Assembly (NCBI RefSeq): GCF_039822285.1
Contig: NZ_JBAJEY010000002.1
Coordinates: 310,001-374,000 of the forward strand
Source of the DNA: Thiofaba sp039822285
GTDB lineage: Bacteria; Pseudomonadota; Gammaproteobacteria; Halothiobacillales; Halothiobacillaceae
Direction: 5' to 3'
DNA: 64,000 bases
This document shows, piece by piece, positions 27,415 to 35,805 of the stretch (positions are counted from its first letter, which is position 1; each line of letters opens with the position of its first letter). Both the position numbers and the translations under genes were made by a program. The notes beneath the pieces are model-generated. The model saw only the letters and a program-made list of their open reading frames with translations, did no database searches and was not told where the DNA came from.

Positions 27415-28062
27415 ATGGATTTTGAAATCGACCACCGCAGCACCCGGCGCGAGTTCCTGCACGGCGAGCTGCACCGCCGCGATTTGTTGCCCGAGCCGCA
27501 CGCCATGCTGGCGTGTTGGCTGAAGGATGCCGAGGCGGCTGGCAATTTCGATCCCACCGCCATGGCCCTCGCCACGGCTACACCGGACGGCCGGCCATCG
27601 TTGCGCTGGGTCTTGCTCAAGCACTTTGATGCCCGCGGGCTGTGCTTCTACACCGACCGGCGCAGCCGGAAGGGCGGGGAGCTTGCCGCCAACCCGCGGG
27701 CCTCGGTTGCCTTCTACTGGCCGGAGAACGACCGCCAGGTGCGGGTCGAAGGAAGGGTCGAGCTGCTGGGCGACGAGGCGGACGAGGCCTACTTCAATCA
27801 GCGCCCGCCCGGCAGCCGTCTCGCTGCTGCCGCCTCGCACCAGAGCCAGCCGATCGAGAGTCGCGCTGTGCTGGAGGCGCGCATTGAGGCGCTGAAGCGG
27901 GAATACCCTGCGGGCGATGTGCCGCGCAACCCCGACTGGGGGGGCTTCCGTCTGGTGCCGGAGGTGTACGAATTCTGGCAGGGGCGGGAGAGCCGCCTGC
28001 ATGACCGCTTCACCTACACCCGTACTGCGGATGGCTGGGCCATCCAGCGCCTGATGCCGTGA
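27415..28062 (+). CDS. pdxH: Pyridoxamine 5'-phosphate oxidase
   Basis: A 215-residue FMN enzyme that oxidises PNP and PMP to pyridoxal phosphate. Motifs: MALATATPDGRPSLRWVLLKHFDARGLCFYTDRRSRKG (FMN binding), VEGRVELLGDEADEAYFNQRPPGSRLAAAASHQSQPI and the C-terminal PDWGGFRLVPEVYEFWQGRESRLHDRFTY. Length matches the family. Confidence 0.97.
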   Translation: MDFEIDHRSTRREFLHGELHRRDLLPEPHAMLACWLKDAEAAGNFDPTAMALATATPDGRPSLRWVLLKHFDARGLCFYTDRRSRKGGELAANPRASVAFYWPENDRQVRVEGRVELLGDEADEAYFNQRPPGSRLAAAASHQSQPIESRAVLEARIEALKREYPAGDVPRNPDWGGFRLVPEVYEFWQGRESRLHDRFTYTRTADGWAIQRLMP

Positions 28063-28085
28063 GCATGGTCATCCCGGAGTGGCTC

Positions 28086-28766
28086 ATGAACCCCGACCGC
28101 ATCCAGCTCGAACCCTCATGGAAGGCTGCCCTGGCGGACGAGTTCGCGCAGGATTACATGACCGACCTGCGCGCCTTCCTGCTCGCCGAGCTGAAGGCTG
28201 GCAAGCGCATTCACCCGAATCCGGACGAGTGGTTCAATGCCTTCAACCACACCCCCTTGGATAAGGTGCGCGTGGTGATCCTCGGGCAGGATCCCTACCC
28301 CACGCCGGGGCATGCGCATGGCCTGTGCTTCTCGGTCCGGCCTGAGGTCCGGCCGCTGCCCAAGTCGCTGCAAAACATTTTCAAGGAGCTGGAGGATGAC
28401 CTGGGGATTCGCAATACCTGTGGCAGTCTGATTCCCTGGGCTGACCAGGGTGTGCTGTTGCTCAATGCCGTGCTCACGGTGGAGAGCGGCAGGTCCGCGA
28501 GCCATCACGGCAAGGGCTGGGAGCGCTTCACCGACCGTGCCGTGCAGGTGCTCAACGGCCAGGAGCGGCCGCTGGCTTTCGTCCTCTGGGGGCGCCCAGC
28601 GCAGCAGAAGGGGGCGCACATCGACCGCTCGCGCCATCGGGTGCTCGAGGCCCCGCACCCCTCGCCCCTGTCCGTTCATCGCGGCTTCTTCGGCAGTCGG
28701 CCTTTTTCCAAGATCAACGCCTTCCTTGAGGGGCAGGGGCAAGCGCCGATTGACTGGCGGACTTGA
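28086..28766 (+). CDS. ung: Uracil-DNA glycosylase, family 1
   Basis: A 226-residue DNA repair enzyme that removes uracil. The water-activating motif VVILGQDPYPTPGHAHGLCFSV and the C-terminal APHPSPLSVHRGFFGSRPFSKIN are intact. I chose ATG 28086 because GGAG lies 7 nt upstream. A GTG at 28059 (overlapping the pdxH stop) and an ATG at 28065 would add 9 or 7 residues. It is probably co-transcribed with pdxH. Confidence 0.95.
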   Translation: MNPDRIQLEPSWKAALADEFAQDYMTDLRAFLLAELKAGKRIHPNPDEWFNAFNHTPLDKVRVVILGQDPYPTPGHAHGLCFSVRPEVRPLPKSLQNIFKELEDDLGIRNTCGSLIPWADQGVLLLNAVLTVESGRSASHHGKGWERFTDRAVQVLNGQERPLAFVLWGRPAQQKGAHIDRSRHRVLEAPHPSPLSVHRGFFGSRPFSKINAFLEGQGQAPIDWRT

Positions 28767-28800
28767 GCATTCGCCCGTATGAGCACCCACTAAAATTCTG

Positions 28801-28835
28801 TTGCAACCAAGATTTACCTAGGTATATTTCGCATG
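28801..28835 (+). promoter_or_regulatory. sigma-70-like promoter directly against the modE start codon
   Basis: TTGCAA (28801-28806), 16-bp spacer, TATATT (28823-28828), then four bases and the ATG at 28833. A perfect 10-bp palindrome TACCTAGGTA (28815-28824) overlaps the -10 element and could be an operator. No Shine-Dalgarno precedes the ATG. If the promoter is real, the modE transcript would be leaderless or nearly so. Confidence 0.45.
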
Positions 28836-29669
28836 TCGTCATCACCCGAACAACATATCGCCTCCCTGGCCGAGGCCTTCGCTGCGCCGCTGGTGCTGCA
28901 GCTCGGCGGCGGTGAGGTCTCCGCCCGTCGTCTGGCGCTGCTTTCCGCGGTGGCCGAGGCCGGTTCGATCAGCGGTGCGGCGCGCAAGGTCGGCATGACC
29001 TACAAGGCCGCCTGGGATGCGATCGAGGCGATGAACAACCTCGCCGGACAGCCACTGGTGCAGAGCCAGCACGGTGGCAAGCACGGTGGAGGGGCGCGCC
29101 TGACGCCCTTGGGCGAGCGCATCCTGGCGACCCAGCGGCGTCTCGAGCGCGCCCTTGGGGCGGTGCTCGAACAGTTCCGGGGGGAGGACGGCGGACTGGA
29201 AACCATGGGCGAGAGCCTGTCGATGCTAAGGAGCCTGTACATGAAGACCAGCGCACGCAACGCACTGCGTGGCACCGTCGAGGAGGTCCGCCACGGGGCA
29301 GTGAACAGCGAGGTCACGCTCCGTCTGCAGGGCGAGGATTGCCTGCATGTCATTGTCACCAAGGAATCGGCGCAAGCCCTGGGGCTTGGGCCTGGCAAGG
29401 CGGCTACCGCCATCATCAAGGCGTCCTGGGTGATCCTGGCGGCGGCCGATGAGGGGGTGCGCGTCTCCGCCCGTAACCGCCTCTGCGGCACCGTCAAACG
29501 GGTGCAGGAGGGCGCGGTGAATGCGGAGGTGGTGTTGGAGCTGCCGGGGGGGAACACGCTGGCCGCCATCATCACCGAGGCCAGTCTCGAGGATCTCGGT
29601 TTCAAGGTCGGCGATCGTGCCTGTGCCCTGATCAAGGCCAGCCACATCATCCTGGCCGTGGACGATTAA
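28833..29669 (+). CDS. modE: Molybdate-responsive transcriptional regulator ModE
   Basis: A 278-residue protein with an N-terminal winged helix (about 20-110: LALLSAVAEAGSISGAARKVGMTYKAAWDAIEAMNNLAGQPLV) and two tandem TOBE/molbindin domains (about 140-205 and 212-277, each with the TSARNALRGTV/SARNRLCGTV start). This is the E. coli ModE layout: molybdate binding to the C-terminal pair triggers DNA binding. First gene of modEABC. ModE-type boxes occur at 36061 and 37615, beside the sox genes. Confidence 0.96.
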   Translation: MSSSPEQHIASLAEAFAAPLVLQLGGGEVSARRLALLSAVAEAGSISGAARKVGMTYKAAWDAIEAMNNLAGQPLVQSQHGGKHGGGARLTPLGERILATQRRLERALGAVLEQFRGEDGGLETMGESLSMLRSLYMKTSARNALRGTVEEVRHGAVNSEVTLRLQGEDCLHVIVTKESAQALGLGPGKAATAIIKASWVILAAADEGVRVSARNRLCGTVKRVQEGAVNAEVVLELPGGNTLAAIITEASLEDLGFKVGDRACALIKASHIILAVDD

Positions 29670-29692
29670 CCCTTCAAAACGAGTTCAAAACC

Positions 29693-30460
29693 ATGCGTAT
29701 GCTCAAAACCCTGGCCCTGGTTGCAGGGCTTGGTCTCTCCTCCCTTGCCATGGCCGACGAGGCCAAGATCGCCGCCGCCGCCGACCTCAAATTCGCCTTC
29801 GATGAGCTGAAGGTGCTGTTTGAGAAAAAACATCCCGAGCACAAGCTCGAGATGATCATGGGCAGCTCAGGCAAGTTCAAACACCAGATCGAAAACGGCG
29901 CACCGTTTGACGTCTATTTCTCGGCGGATGTCGAATTCCCGAAGGCCCTGGTGGAGAGCGGCCATGCCGTGGCCCCCGTCACGACCTACGCCTTCGGCCG
30001 CGTGGTGCTGTGGAGCGCGAAGCATGACGCCACCAAGTTGACCCTGGAGGATCTGCCCAAGGATACCTTCCGCAAGGTCGCCATCGCGGCCCCGGATCAC
30101 GCACCCTATGGTCTGCGCGCCAAGGAGGCCCTGCAGCATGCCAAGGTTTGGGACAAGGTCGAGGGCAAGATGGTGTACGGCGAGAACATCGCCCATACCG
30201 CCCAGCTGATCGAAACCCAGGCGGCGGACATCGGCATCATTGCCCTCTCGCTTGCGGTCAACGACAAGCTCAAGAGCAAGGGGGGGTATTACCTCATCCC
30301 GGATAACTTCCACGAGCCGCTGGAGCAGGCCTACGCCGTGACCAAGCACGGCGAGAACAACAAGGCCGCGCACGCCTTCGCCGAGTTCATGCGCACCGAG
30401 GATGCACGCAAGGTCATGCGCCATTACGGCTTCCTGCTGCCGGGCGAGAAGGTGGAGTAA
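29693..30460 (+). CDS. modA: Molybdate ABC transporter, periplasmic binding protein
   Basis: A 255-residue protein with a signal peptide (ends SSLAMA) followed by the ModA pattern: AAADLKFAFDELKVLFEKKHPEHKLEMIMGSSGKFKHQIENGAPFDVYFSAD, with the oxyanion-binding serines, and VYGENIAHTAQLIETQAADIGIIALSLA near 165. It binds molybdate or tungstate and delivers it to ModB. Confidence 0.95.
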   Translation: MRMLKTLALVAGLGLSSLAMADEAKIAAAADLKFAFDELKVLFEKKHPEHKLEMIMGSSGKFKHQIENGAPFDVYFSADVEFPKALVESGHAVAPVTTYAFGRVVLWSAKHDATKLTLEDLPKDTFRKVAIAAPDHAPYGLRAKEALQHAKVWDKVEGKMVYGENIAHTAQLIETQAADIGIIALSLAVNDKLKSKGGYYLIPDNFHEPLEQAYAVTKHGENNKAAHAFAEFMRTEDARKVMRHYGFLLPGEKVE

Positions 30461-30463
30461 GTC

Positions 30464-31156
30464 ATGCTGGGACTGACCCCGGGTGAATGGCAGGCGATCG
30501 GGCTGACGGCCAAGCTCGCCGGCCTGACGACGGTCATCCTCCTGCTGCTGTCCGCCCCCCTGGCGTGGTGGATGGCGCATACGCAGAGCCGGATGGGCAA
30601 TGTGGTGGCGGCCCTGGTGTCGCTGCCCTTGGTGTTGCCGCCCACGGTGATCGGCTTCTACCTGCTCATCGTCCTCGGCCCGCAAGGCTTCGTGGGCGGC
30701 TCGCTGGAGAAGCTCGGGCTGCATCATCTGGCCTTCAGTTTCTGGGGCATCCTGATCGGTTCGGTCATCTACTCCCTGCCCTTCGCGGTGCAGCCCCTGC
30801 GCGACGCCTTTGCCGCCATTGGCAGCCGCTATCTGGATGCAGCCTCCACTCTTCGCGCCTCCGCGCTGGATCGGTTCTTCACCGTGGTGATGCCTCTGGC
30901 GCGCAGCGGCATCCTCACCGCCGTAGTCATCACCTTCGCCCATACCGTGGGGGAGTTCGGCGTGATTGCCATGCTCGGCGGCAGCATCGCCGGGGAGACC
31001 CGGGTGGTGTCGATCGCCATCTATGACCATACGCAGGCGATGGAATATGAGCAGGCGCACCGCTTGTCCGCCATCCTGCTCGGCTTTTCCTTCCTGACCC
31101 TGTTCTTGTTCTATGCCATCAATCAGCGGGTCTTAAGCCCGCTCAAGCCAAACTGA
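30464..31156 (+). CDS. modB: Molybdate ABC transporter permease
   Basis: A 230-residue inner-membrane permease with five predicted helices. The EAA-like loop SRYLDAASTLRASALDRFFTVVMPLARSGILTAVVITFAHTVGEFGVIAMLGGSI is the ModB/CysW signature that contacts ModC. It starts 3 nt after the modA stop. Confidence 0.96.
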   Translation: MLGLTPGEWQAIGLTAKLAGLTTVILLLLSAPLAWWMAHTQSRMGNVVAALVSLPLVLPPTVIGFYLLIVLGPQGFVGGSLEKLGLHHLAFSFWGILIGSVIYSLPFAVQPLRDAFAAIGSRYLDAASTLRASALDRFFTVVMPLARSGILTAVVITFAHTVGEFGVIAMLGGSIAGETRVVSIAIYDHTQAMEYEQAHRLSAILLGFSFLTLFLFYAINQRVLSPLKPN

Positions 31157-31163
31157 TCACGCC

Positions 31164-32279
31164 ATGCTCAAGGGAAACCTCACGCTCCGGCAGGGCAGCT
31201 TCTTGCTCGAATCGGGCCCGTTCGAGATCGAAACAGCGGGCATCACCGCGCTGTTCGGGCGCTCAGGCTCGGGCAAGAGCACGCTGTTGCGTGCCATCAC
31301 CGGGCTTGATCGGCACACGCGCGGCACGCTTTCATTCAACGGTGAGCGTTGGCAGGATGGTGCGTGGCAGTTGCCCACGCCCAAGCGCGACATCGGCTTT
31401 GTGTTCCAGGACGCCGCGCTGTTTCCGCACCTGACGGTGCGCGGCAATCTCGAATACGCCCTCAAGCGAGTGCCCAAATCGCCCTTCTCCCTTGAGGGGA
31501 GAGGGGCAGGGGGAGAGGGTGAGAAACGTCCGCTCCTGACCTCCTTGCACGAGGTGGCCGAGCGGGTGGGGATTGCCCACAAGCTTGATCAGTCGGTCAC
31601 CACCCTCTCGGGGGGGGAGCGCCAGCGGGTGGCCATCGCCCGCGCCCTGCTCGCCAAGCCGCGCCTGATGTGCATGGACGAACCTCTCTCCGCCCTCGAC
31701 TGGCGCGCCAAGGCCGAGCTGTTGCCACTGATCGATGAGCTTGCGCATGAGACCGGCATCCCCGTGCTCTTCATCACCCATGCCCCCATCGAGGTGGAGC
31801 GGTTGGCTTCACGGGTGGTGTTCATGGCCCAGGGGCACATCGAGCGTATCGAAACCCTCCGCGAGGCGCTCGCCCGCCCCGATTCGCCGCTGTTCGACGA
31901 GGAAGGGCCGGTCTCCGTGCTGGAAGGATGCATGGGCGAGGTCAATCAGGATGGCCTGACCCCCTTTGGTCATGAGCATTGGCATGTCTTTCTGGCCGAC
32001 CCTGCGGCACGGCATAGCTCGGCCACCCGCCTGCGCATCCTGGCGCGGGATGTCTCCCTGGCACTCGAGGATCCGCAAGGTCTGAGCATCCTCAACCATC
32101 TGCCGATGACCATCGAACGGGTGGATGAGGCTCATGATGGCCGTGTCACCGTCGCAGGGCGCCTGCGCGATGGGCAGATGCTCTTGGCGGAGATCACCGC
32201 GGTGTCCGCGCGCCGCATGAAGCTGACCGTCGGGCAGCCCGTGTATGCCTTGATCAAGTCCGTGGCGTTGATGGAGTGA
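31164..32279 (+). CDS. modC: Molybdate ABC transporter ATPase with an in-frame repeat insertion
   Basis: A 371-residue ModC: Walker A GRSGSGKST, Q-loop FVFQDAALFPHLTV, signature TLSGGERQRVAIARAL, Walker B LMCMDEPLSALDWRAK, H-loop ITHAPIEVERLA, and a C-terminal TOBE domain ending VYALIKSVALME. Between the Q-loop and signature, residues of about 106-121 (SPFSLEGRGAGGEGEK) are encoded by a CCCTCTCCCC-type repeat (31481-31524). The reading frame is kept and all motifs are intact, so the protein is probably functional with an extra surface loop. Confidence 0.94.
   Translation: MLKGNLTLRQGSFLLESGPFEIETAGITALFGRSGSGKSTLLRAITGLDRHTRGTLSFNGERWQDGAWQLPTPKRDIGFVFQDAALFPHLTVRGNLEYALKRVPKSPFSLEGRGAGGEGEKRPLLTSLHEVAERVGIAHKLDQSVTTLSGGERQRVAIARALLAKPRLMCMDEPLSALDWRAKAELLPLIDELAHETGIPVLFITHAPIEVERLASRVVFMAQGHIERIETLREALARPDSPLFDEEGPVSVLEGCMGEVNQDGLTPFGHEHWHVFLADPAARHSSATRLRILARDVSLALEDPQGLSILNHLPMTIERVDEAHDGRVTVAGRLRDGQMLLAEITAVSARRMKLTVGQPVYALIKSVALME
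31481..31524. repeat. CCCTCTCCCC-type palindrome inside modC
   Basis: GCCCTTCTCCCTTGAGGGGA followed by GAGGGGCAGGGGGAGAGGGT: nearly the same sequence as the intergenic copy at 50009-50052. It is in frame with the modC coding sequence and encodes a Gly/Glu-rich loop. Confidence 0.75.
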
Positions 32280-33070
32280 GCGCGCAACGCCATGGCCTTG
32301 GACTGGCCTCGGGTGGGCTGATCGGCGCGCTCGGTGGCTTGGTCGGGCTCGGTGGAGCCGAGTTCCGTCTCCCTCTGCTCAAGGGCATGTTCCGCCTGGC
32401 GACCCTGGAGGCGGTCATCTTCAACAAGGCGATGAGCCTCCTGGTGGTGGCCACCGCCTTGCTGGCGCGCTCAGGAAGCATTCCGTGGGCCGAGGTGGGG
32501 GGGCATGGCACGATCATCCTCAACCTGCTCGCGGGCAGCCTGTTTGGCGCCTGGTTCGCGGCAGGGCGTGCCATCCGCCTGCCCGAGAAGGTGCTCAATA
32601 CCATCATCATGCTGCTGCTGGTGGGGCTGGCGATCCTGCTGATCGTTGAGCACCTCCATCCGCTGACCCCCGTGGGGCAGGCGTTGCTGACCAACCCCTG
32701 GGCGCAGGCGGCGCTGGGCGTGGGGGCGGGCTTCTTCATTGGCGTGGTTGCGGCCTTGCTCGGGGTGGCAGGGGGCGAGTTATTGATCCCCACCATCGTC
32801 CTGCTGTGGGGTGTGGATATCAAACTCGCAGGCAGTCTGAGTCTTGCCGTAAGTTTGCCGACCATGATCGTCGGCTTCATGCGCTACCGCGAGGCCGCGG
32901 CGTTTGGGGTCCTCGGTCGCGAGCGGGGGCTGTTTTTGTTCATGGCCTTGGGCTCCATGCTCGGAGCCACGCTCGGCGGATGGTCGCTGGGCTGGGTGCC
33001 CACGGACTGGCTCGTGCTGGGGCTGGCGGTGATTTTGCTGGTGTCGGCGGTCAAGGTGTTCAAGCACTGA
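32276..33070 (+). CDS. TauE/SafE-family membrane transporter
   Basis: A 264-residue protein with about eight helices and the duplicated TauE/SafE motifs (GGLIGALGGLVGLGGAEFRLPLL and GAGFFIGVVAALLGVAGGELLIPTIVLL). The GTG start overlaps the modC stop, so it is part of the mod operon. Family members export sulfite or sulfoacetate or take up other anions. Its position between mod and sox suggests an oxyanion (sulfite, thiosulfate or molybdate), but substrate is inferred only. Confidence 0.85.
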   Translation: MSAQRHGLGLASGGLIGALGGLVGLGGAEFRLPLLKGMFRLATLEAVIFNKAMSLLVVATALLARSGSIPWAEVGGHGTIILNLLAGSLFGAWFAAGRAIRLPEKVLNTIIMLLLVGLAILLIVEHLHPLTPVGQALLTNPWAQAALGVGAGFFIGVVAALLGVAGGELLIPTIVLLWGVDIKLAGSLSLAVSLPTMIVGFMRYREAAAFGVLGRERGLFLFMALGSMLGATLGGWSLGWVPTDWLVLGLAVILLVSAVKVFKH

Positions 33071-33122
33071 TCCCAGCCAGATGGCGGGATGTCCTGGAGG
33101 ATAGGCTCGCTTGGCTGAAAGC

Positions 33123-33143
33123 GCCGCATCCCACGGATGCGGC
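33123..33143. terminator. Possible bidirectional hairpin between mod and sox operons
   Basis: GCCGCATC-CCACG-GATGCGGC stem-loop in the 102-bp convergent gap between the TauE gene and soxX. No T-run follows on either strand, so termination is uncertain. Confidence 0.35.
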
Positions 33144-33172
33144 ACGGATTGGCATGAGGGCGCTGACCAACC

Positions 33173-33841
33173 TTACTTGGTGGTGACGGGGGGATTGTTG
33201 ACCGGTGAATCCGGGTCGAGCAGGAAGGCCACCACGTCGGCCACTTGCTCCGGGGTGATCAGGTGTTTCGGCCCGCCGTAGCGTGGCATCAGTGAGCAGG
33301 GGTTGGTGGCCTTGCTGTTGTAGACCTTGTCATAGGTGTATTTCACCATGGCGTCGGTCTTCGGGCGGAGCTTGCCGTAGTTGGTCAAAGGCGGTCCCAT
33401 GTTGCCGGCCTGCGGGAAGTTCGGGTCGATGGCGTGGCAGGCATAGCAGTTGGCGCCGTTGGGGTGCTTGGGGTTGTCGGCGTCGGCGAAGCCGGGGTAG
33501 CCGATGCGTCCGCCGTGAGCGTCCTCCACCACGATCTTCCCTTTCTTCCAGTCGCCGTAGAGTTTGCCGTCCTTGGGGTAAACGATGGTCTTCTGTTCGC
33601 GCTCAAGAATGGCCTTGGTTTGCTCGGCACTGGGGCGGTTCTTGGTGGCGTTGCAGACCTCCAGGGTTTCGTCCCGCAAGCGGTCGAACTCCTTCGGGTC
33701 ATTGAGGTAGAAACTGCGTTTGGCGGCCTCGAGGAATTCCTTTTCGCTGATCTTGTCACCCCAGTCGGGCGTGGGGTCGGCGTGGGCCGTGCCAGCCATG
33801 GCCAGCGCAAGGGCAAGGGTCAGGTAGTGTTTCTTGTTCAT
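33173..33841 (-). CDS. soxX: Sulfur oxidation cytochrome c SoxX
   Basis: A 222-residue periplasmic monohaem cytochrome with a signal peptide (ends GTAHA, residue 21). The haem site is C132-Y-A-C135-H136 and the axial methionine is probably M185 in CSLMPRYGG. It pairs with SoxA to attach thiosulfate to the SoxYZ carrier. I chose the ATG at 33839-33841 because GGAGA lies 7 nt upstream; an upstream ATG adds four residues. It is longer than minimal SoxX because of a charged insert at about 40-110, as in many gammaproteobacterial SoxX. Last gene of soxHAX. Confidence 0.94.
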   Translation of the reverse strand: MNKKHYLTLALALAMAGTAHADPTPDWGDKISEKEFLEAAKRSFYLNDPKEFDRLRDETLEVCNATKNRPSAEQTKAILEREQKTIVYPKDGKLYGDWKKGKIVVEDAHGGRIGYPGFADADNPKHPNGANCYACHAIDPNFPQAGNMGPPLTNYGKLRPKTDAMVKYTYDKVYNSKATNPCSLMPRYGGPKHLITPEQVADVVAFLLDPDSPVNNPPVTTK

Positions 33842-33868
33842 GCGTGTCTCCATGCGTGACGTGTTCGA

Positions 33869-34705
33869 TCAGGCGCGGGGCTTGATGCCCGGAACCTGGA
33901 TCTTCTCCTCGCTCTGGCTGGCGAAGTTGAGCATGTAGAGGGTCAGGGCGGCGTCGATCTCCGAGCCGGTCTTCAGCCACGGCAGGCGCATGGCCAGCAC
34001 GCAGCGCTCGTTGCGCCACCACTGGCCGCGCACGTTGGAGTCCTTGAGCACGTAGGCCGGGAAGGCGGTCATCACCTTGCCGGCCGTCTTGATGTCGGTC
34101 ATGTCAGGCAGGTCGACGCCACGCAGCTGCTTCCCTTGGGTGTTGGCATGACAGTCGGCGCACGCGAGGTCCATGGCCCCTTGCCGGCGCCAGAACATCT
34201 TCTTGCCGAGCTCCAGGGCGTGCTGTTCCTGGGCGTTGCGCGGCTTGACGTCAAACTTCATGCCATTTGACTGCGCGGCGATGTAGGTGGCGATCTTGGT
34301 CAAATCGTCCGGCCGGCTGTCCTCCTCGGCCGCATTGAGGTAGGTCATCTTCACCGCTTCCTCGGGCTTGATGCCTTGCAGCTTTTCCATGCAGGTCAAA
34401 ATGCGTCCCTCAAGCGTTTCGACTTTGTTGGTGTCTTTGAAATAGCGCGGAAGTTGGGCGTAGGCACCCTTCAATACGCCGGGCCCCAGGCCAAAGTCGC
34501 ATTGCTCCAGACTGGCCTTCTTGGGGCCGCGCTTTTCGAAAAACAGCTTTTTGCCGTCATCGATCCAGAATTCGCCGGGGTTGTCACCCGCCAGTGCGTC
34601 TCGGTAGGCCGCGAATTTGTCGTCGCTGGCCAAGACCTGGGTTGCGGCGAGCGCACCGGCGAACAGCGAGATGCCAAGGGCCAGGCGCTTGGTTGTTGTT
34701 TTCAT
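33869..34705 (-). CDS. soxA: L-cysteine S-thiosulfotransferase subunit SoxA (monohaem type)
   Basis: A 278-residue protein with a signal peptide (ends TQVLA). It has one C-terminal haem site C182-A-D-C185-H186 and the catalytic persulfide-ligand cysteine C235 in RNERCVLAMR. The N-terminal domain keeps C69 and C105 but no CxxCH, so this is the monohaem SoxA class with a probable disulfide. With SoxX it starts thiosulfate oxidation. soxYZ and soxB are not in the window. Confidence 0.96.
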   Translation of the reverse strand: MKTTTKRLALGISLFAGALAATQVLASDDKFAAYRDALAGDNPGEFWIDDGKKLFFEKRGPKKASLEQCDFGLGPGVLKGAYAQLPRYFKDTNKVETLEGRILTCMEKLQGIKPEEAVKMTYLNAAEEDSRPDDLTKIATYIAAQSNGMKFDVKPRNAQEQHALELGKKMFWRRQGAMDLACADCHANTQGKQLRGVDLPDMTDIKTAGKVMTAFPAYVLKDSNVRGQWWRNERCVLAMRLPWLKTGSEIDAALTLYMLNFASQSEEKIQVPGIKPRA

Positions 34706-34725
34706 GAGGCTCCTCCTGGGGGAAC

Positions 34726-35754
34726 TTAGAAAGCCTTTTGCTCGGCTTCGACGTAGGCGATGCTGGTGAACTTGCCGATGCTCTCGTTGAAGCCGACCGT
34801 ATCGTTGGCGTACTTCTTCACATGCGGATCGGCGAGCACCATGGCCTTGGCCTCTTCGATGTCCTTGCCGCTTTGCACCGCCTTGAGGGCGTTTTCATAG
34901 ATCCCTCCGAGCAGTTCACGGTTTTTGACCAGCAGGTTGCGGTCGGGCTTGCCGTGGGCGGGCACCCAGAGGCTGCCGACGGCGTTCTTCTCCAAGCCGT
35001 CATAGACCTTGAAGGTGCCGGTGAAGGAGCCGTCCTCCATATTGGCGATGCGCTTGTCCATGGCGACATCGCCCACGTGAACGGTCTTGTCGCCGACGAT
35101 TTCGACCATGATGTCCACCGGGGTGTGGGCCTGGCCGTAGTGGTGAACACGCAAGGTCACGCCGCCAAAGTTGAGTTCCTGGCCATGCTGGACGGGGTGG
35201 TCCGGTGGGGTGATGCGGGTGCCTTCGATCATGCCTTCGGTGGCGCCCATCATCTGCTGGAGCCATTGCGGTCCCGTGGCGGTCTTGATCGATGCGATGC
35301 AGTTCGGGTGGGCGTAGATCGGGGCCTCTGGGAAGGCCGTCTTGAAGGCGTCGTTGCCCAGCCAGTGGTCGCCGTGGAAATGGGTGTTGAAGACGGCGAG
35401 CACGGGCTTGTCGGTCATCTTACGGATGGCGCGGATGGCCATTTCGCCGATCTGTACCGAGGTGCCGCTGTCGATCACCACCACGCCCTTGGGGGTCATG
35501 ACGAAGCTGACGTTGGCGAAAAAGCCCTGGTTTTCCTTGTTGGGGAAACCGCCCCGGGCATAGAGCACGTAGAGGTGCTCGCTCACCTGGACGGGCTTCT
35601 GGTCAGGGACGGCGGGGCCACGATCGGCGGCCAGGGCCGAGAGCGGGGTCAAGGCAGGCAGGACGGCGGCGCCTGCCGCGAGGCCGAACAGGCGACGCAT
35701 GAGGTCGCGGCGGACGGCATCCACCAGTTCCTGTTGGCGAAGGTCATCGTTCAT
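34726..35754 (-). CDS. soxH: SoxH-like periplasmic metallo-beta-lactamase-fold hydrolase
   Basis: A 342-residue MBL-fold protein with the zinc motif H125-F-H-G-D-H130 in VFNTHFHGDHWLGNDAF. Further ligands are probably in GQAHTPVDI and PAHGKPD. The N-terminus has a twin-arginine-like signal (R20-R21-LFGLAAGAAVLPALTPLSALA). It resembles SoxH and quinoprotein relay-system zinc hydrolases, whose substrate is unknown. The start at 35752-35754 has GGAGA 8 nt upstream. First gene of soxHAX, behind a long structured leader. Confidence 0.88.
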   Translation of the reverse strand: MNDDLRQQELVDAVRRDLMRRLFGLAAGAAVLPALTPLSALAADRGPAVPDQKPVQVSEHLYVLYARGGFPNKENQGFFANVSFVMTPKGVVVIDSGTSVQIGEMAIRAIRKMTDKPVLAVFNTHFHGDHWLGNDAFKTAFPEAPIYAHPNCIASIKTATGPQWLQQMMGATEGMIEGTRITPPDHPVQHGQELNFGGVTLRVHHYGQAHTPVDIMVEIVGDKTVHVGDVAMDKRIANMEDGSFTGTFKVYDGLEKNAVGSLWVPAHGKPDRNLLVKNRELLGGIYENALKAVQSGKDIEEAKAMVLADPHVKKYANDTVGFNESIGKFTSIAYVEAEQKAF

Positions 35755-35776
35755 CGACAAATCTCCGTGTGGCTCG

Positions 35777-35805
35777 AAAAAAAGGCTGCCGTGCAGGCGG
35801 CAGCC
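35777..35805 (-). terminator. Intrinsic terminator immediately upstream of soxH
   Basis: On the minus strand the sequence reads GGCTGCCG, loop CCTGCA, CGGCAGCC, then seven Ts: an 8-bp GC-rich stem and U-run. It ends only about 22 nt before the soxH start codon, so it either attenuates soxHAX or ends a small RNA made from the sigma-54 promoter. Confidence 0.85.

Noticed and set aside
28808..28831. A ModE box upstream of modE.
   Set aside because: Only the right half ATATTTCG partly resembles the half-site; the left half does not match.
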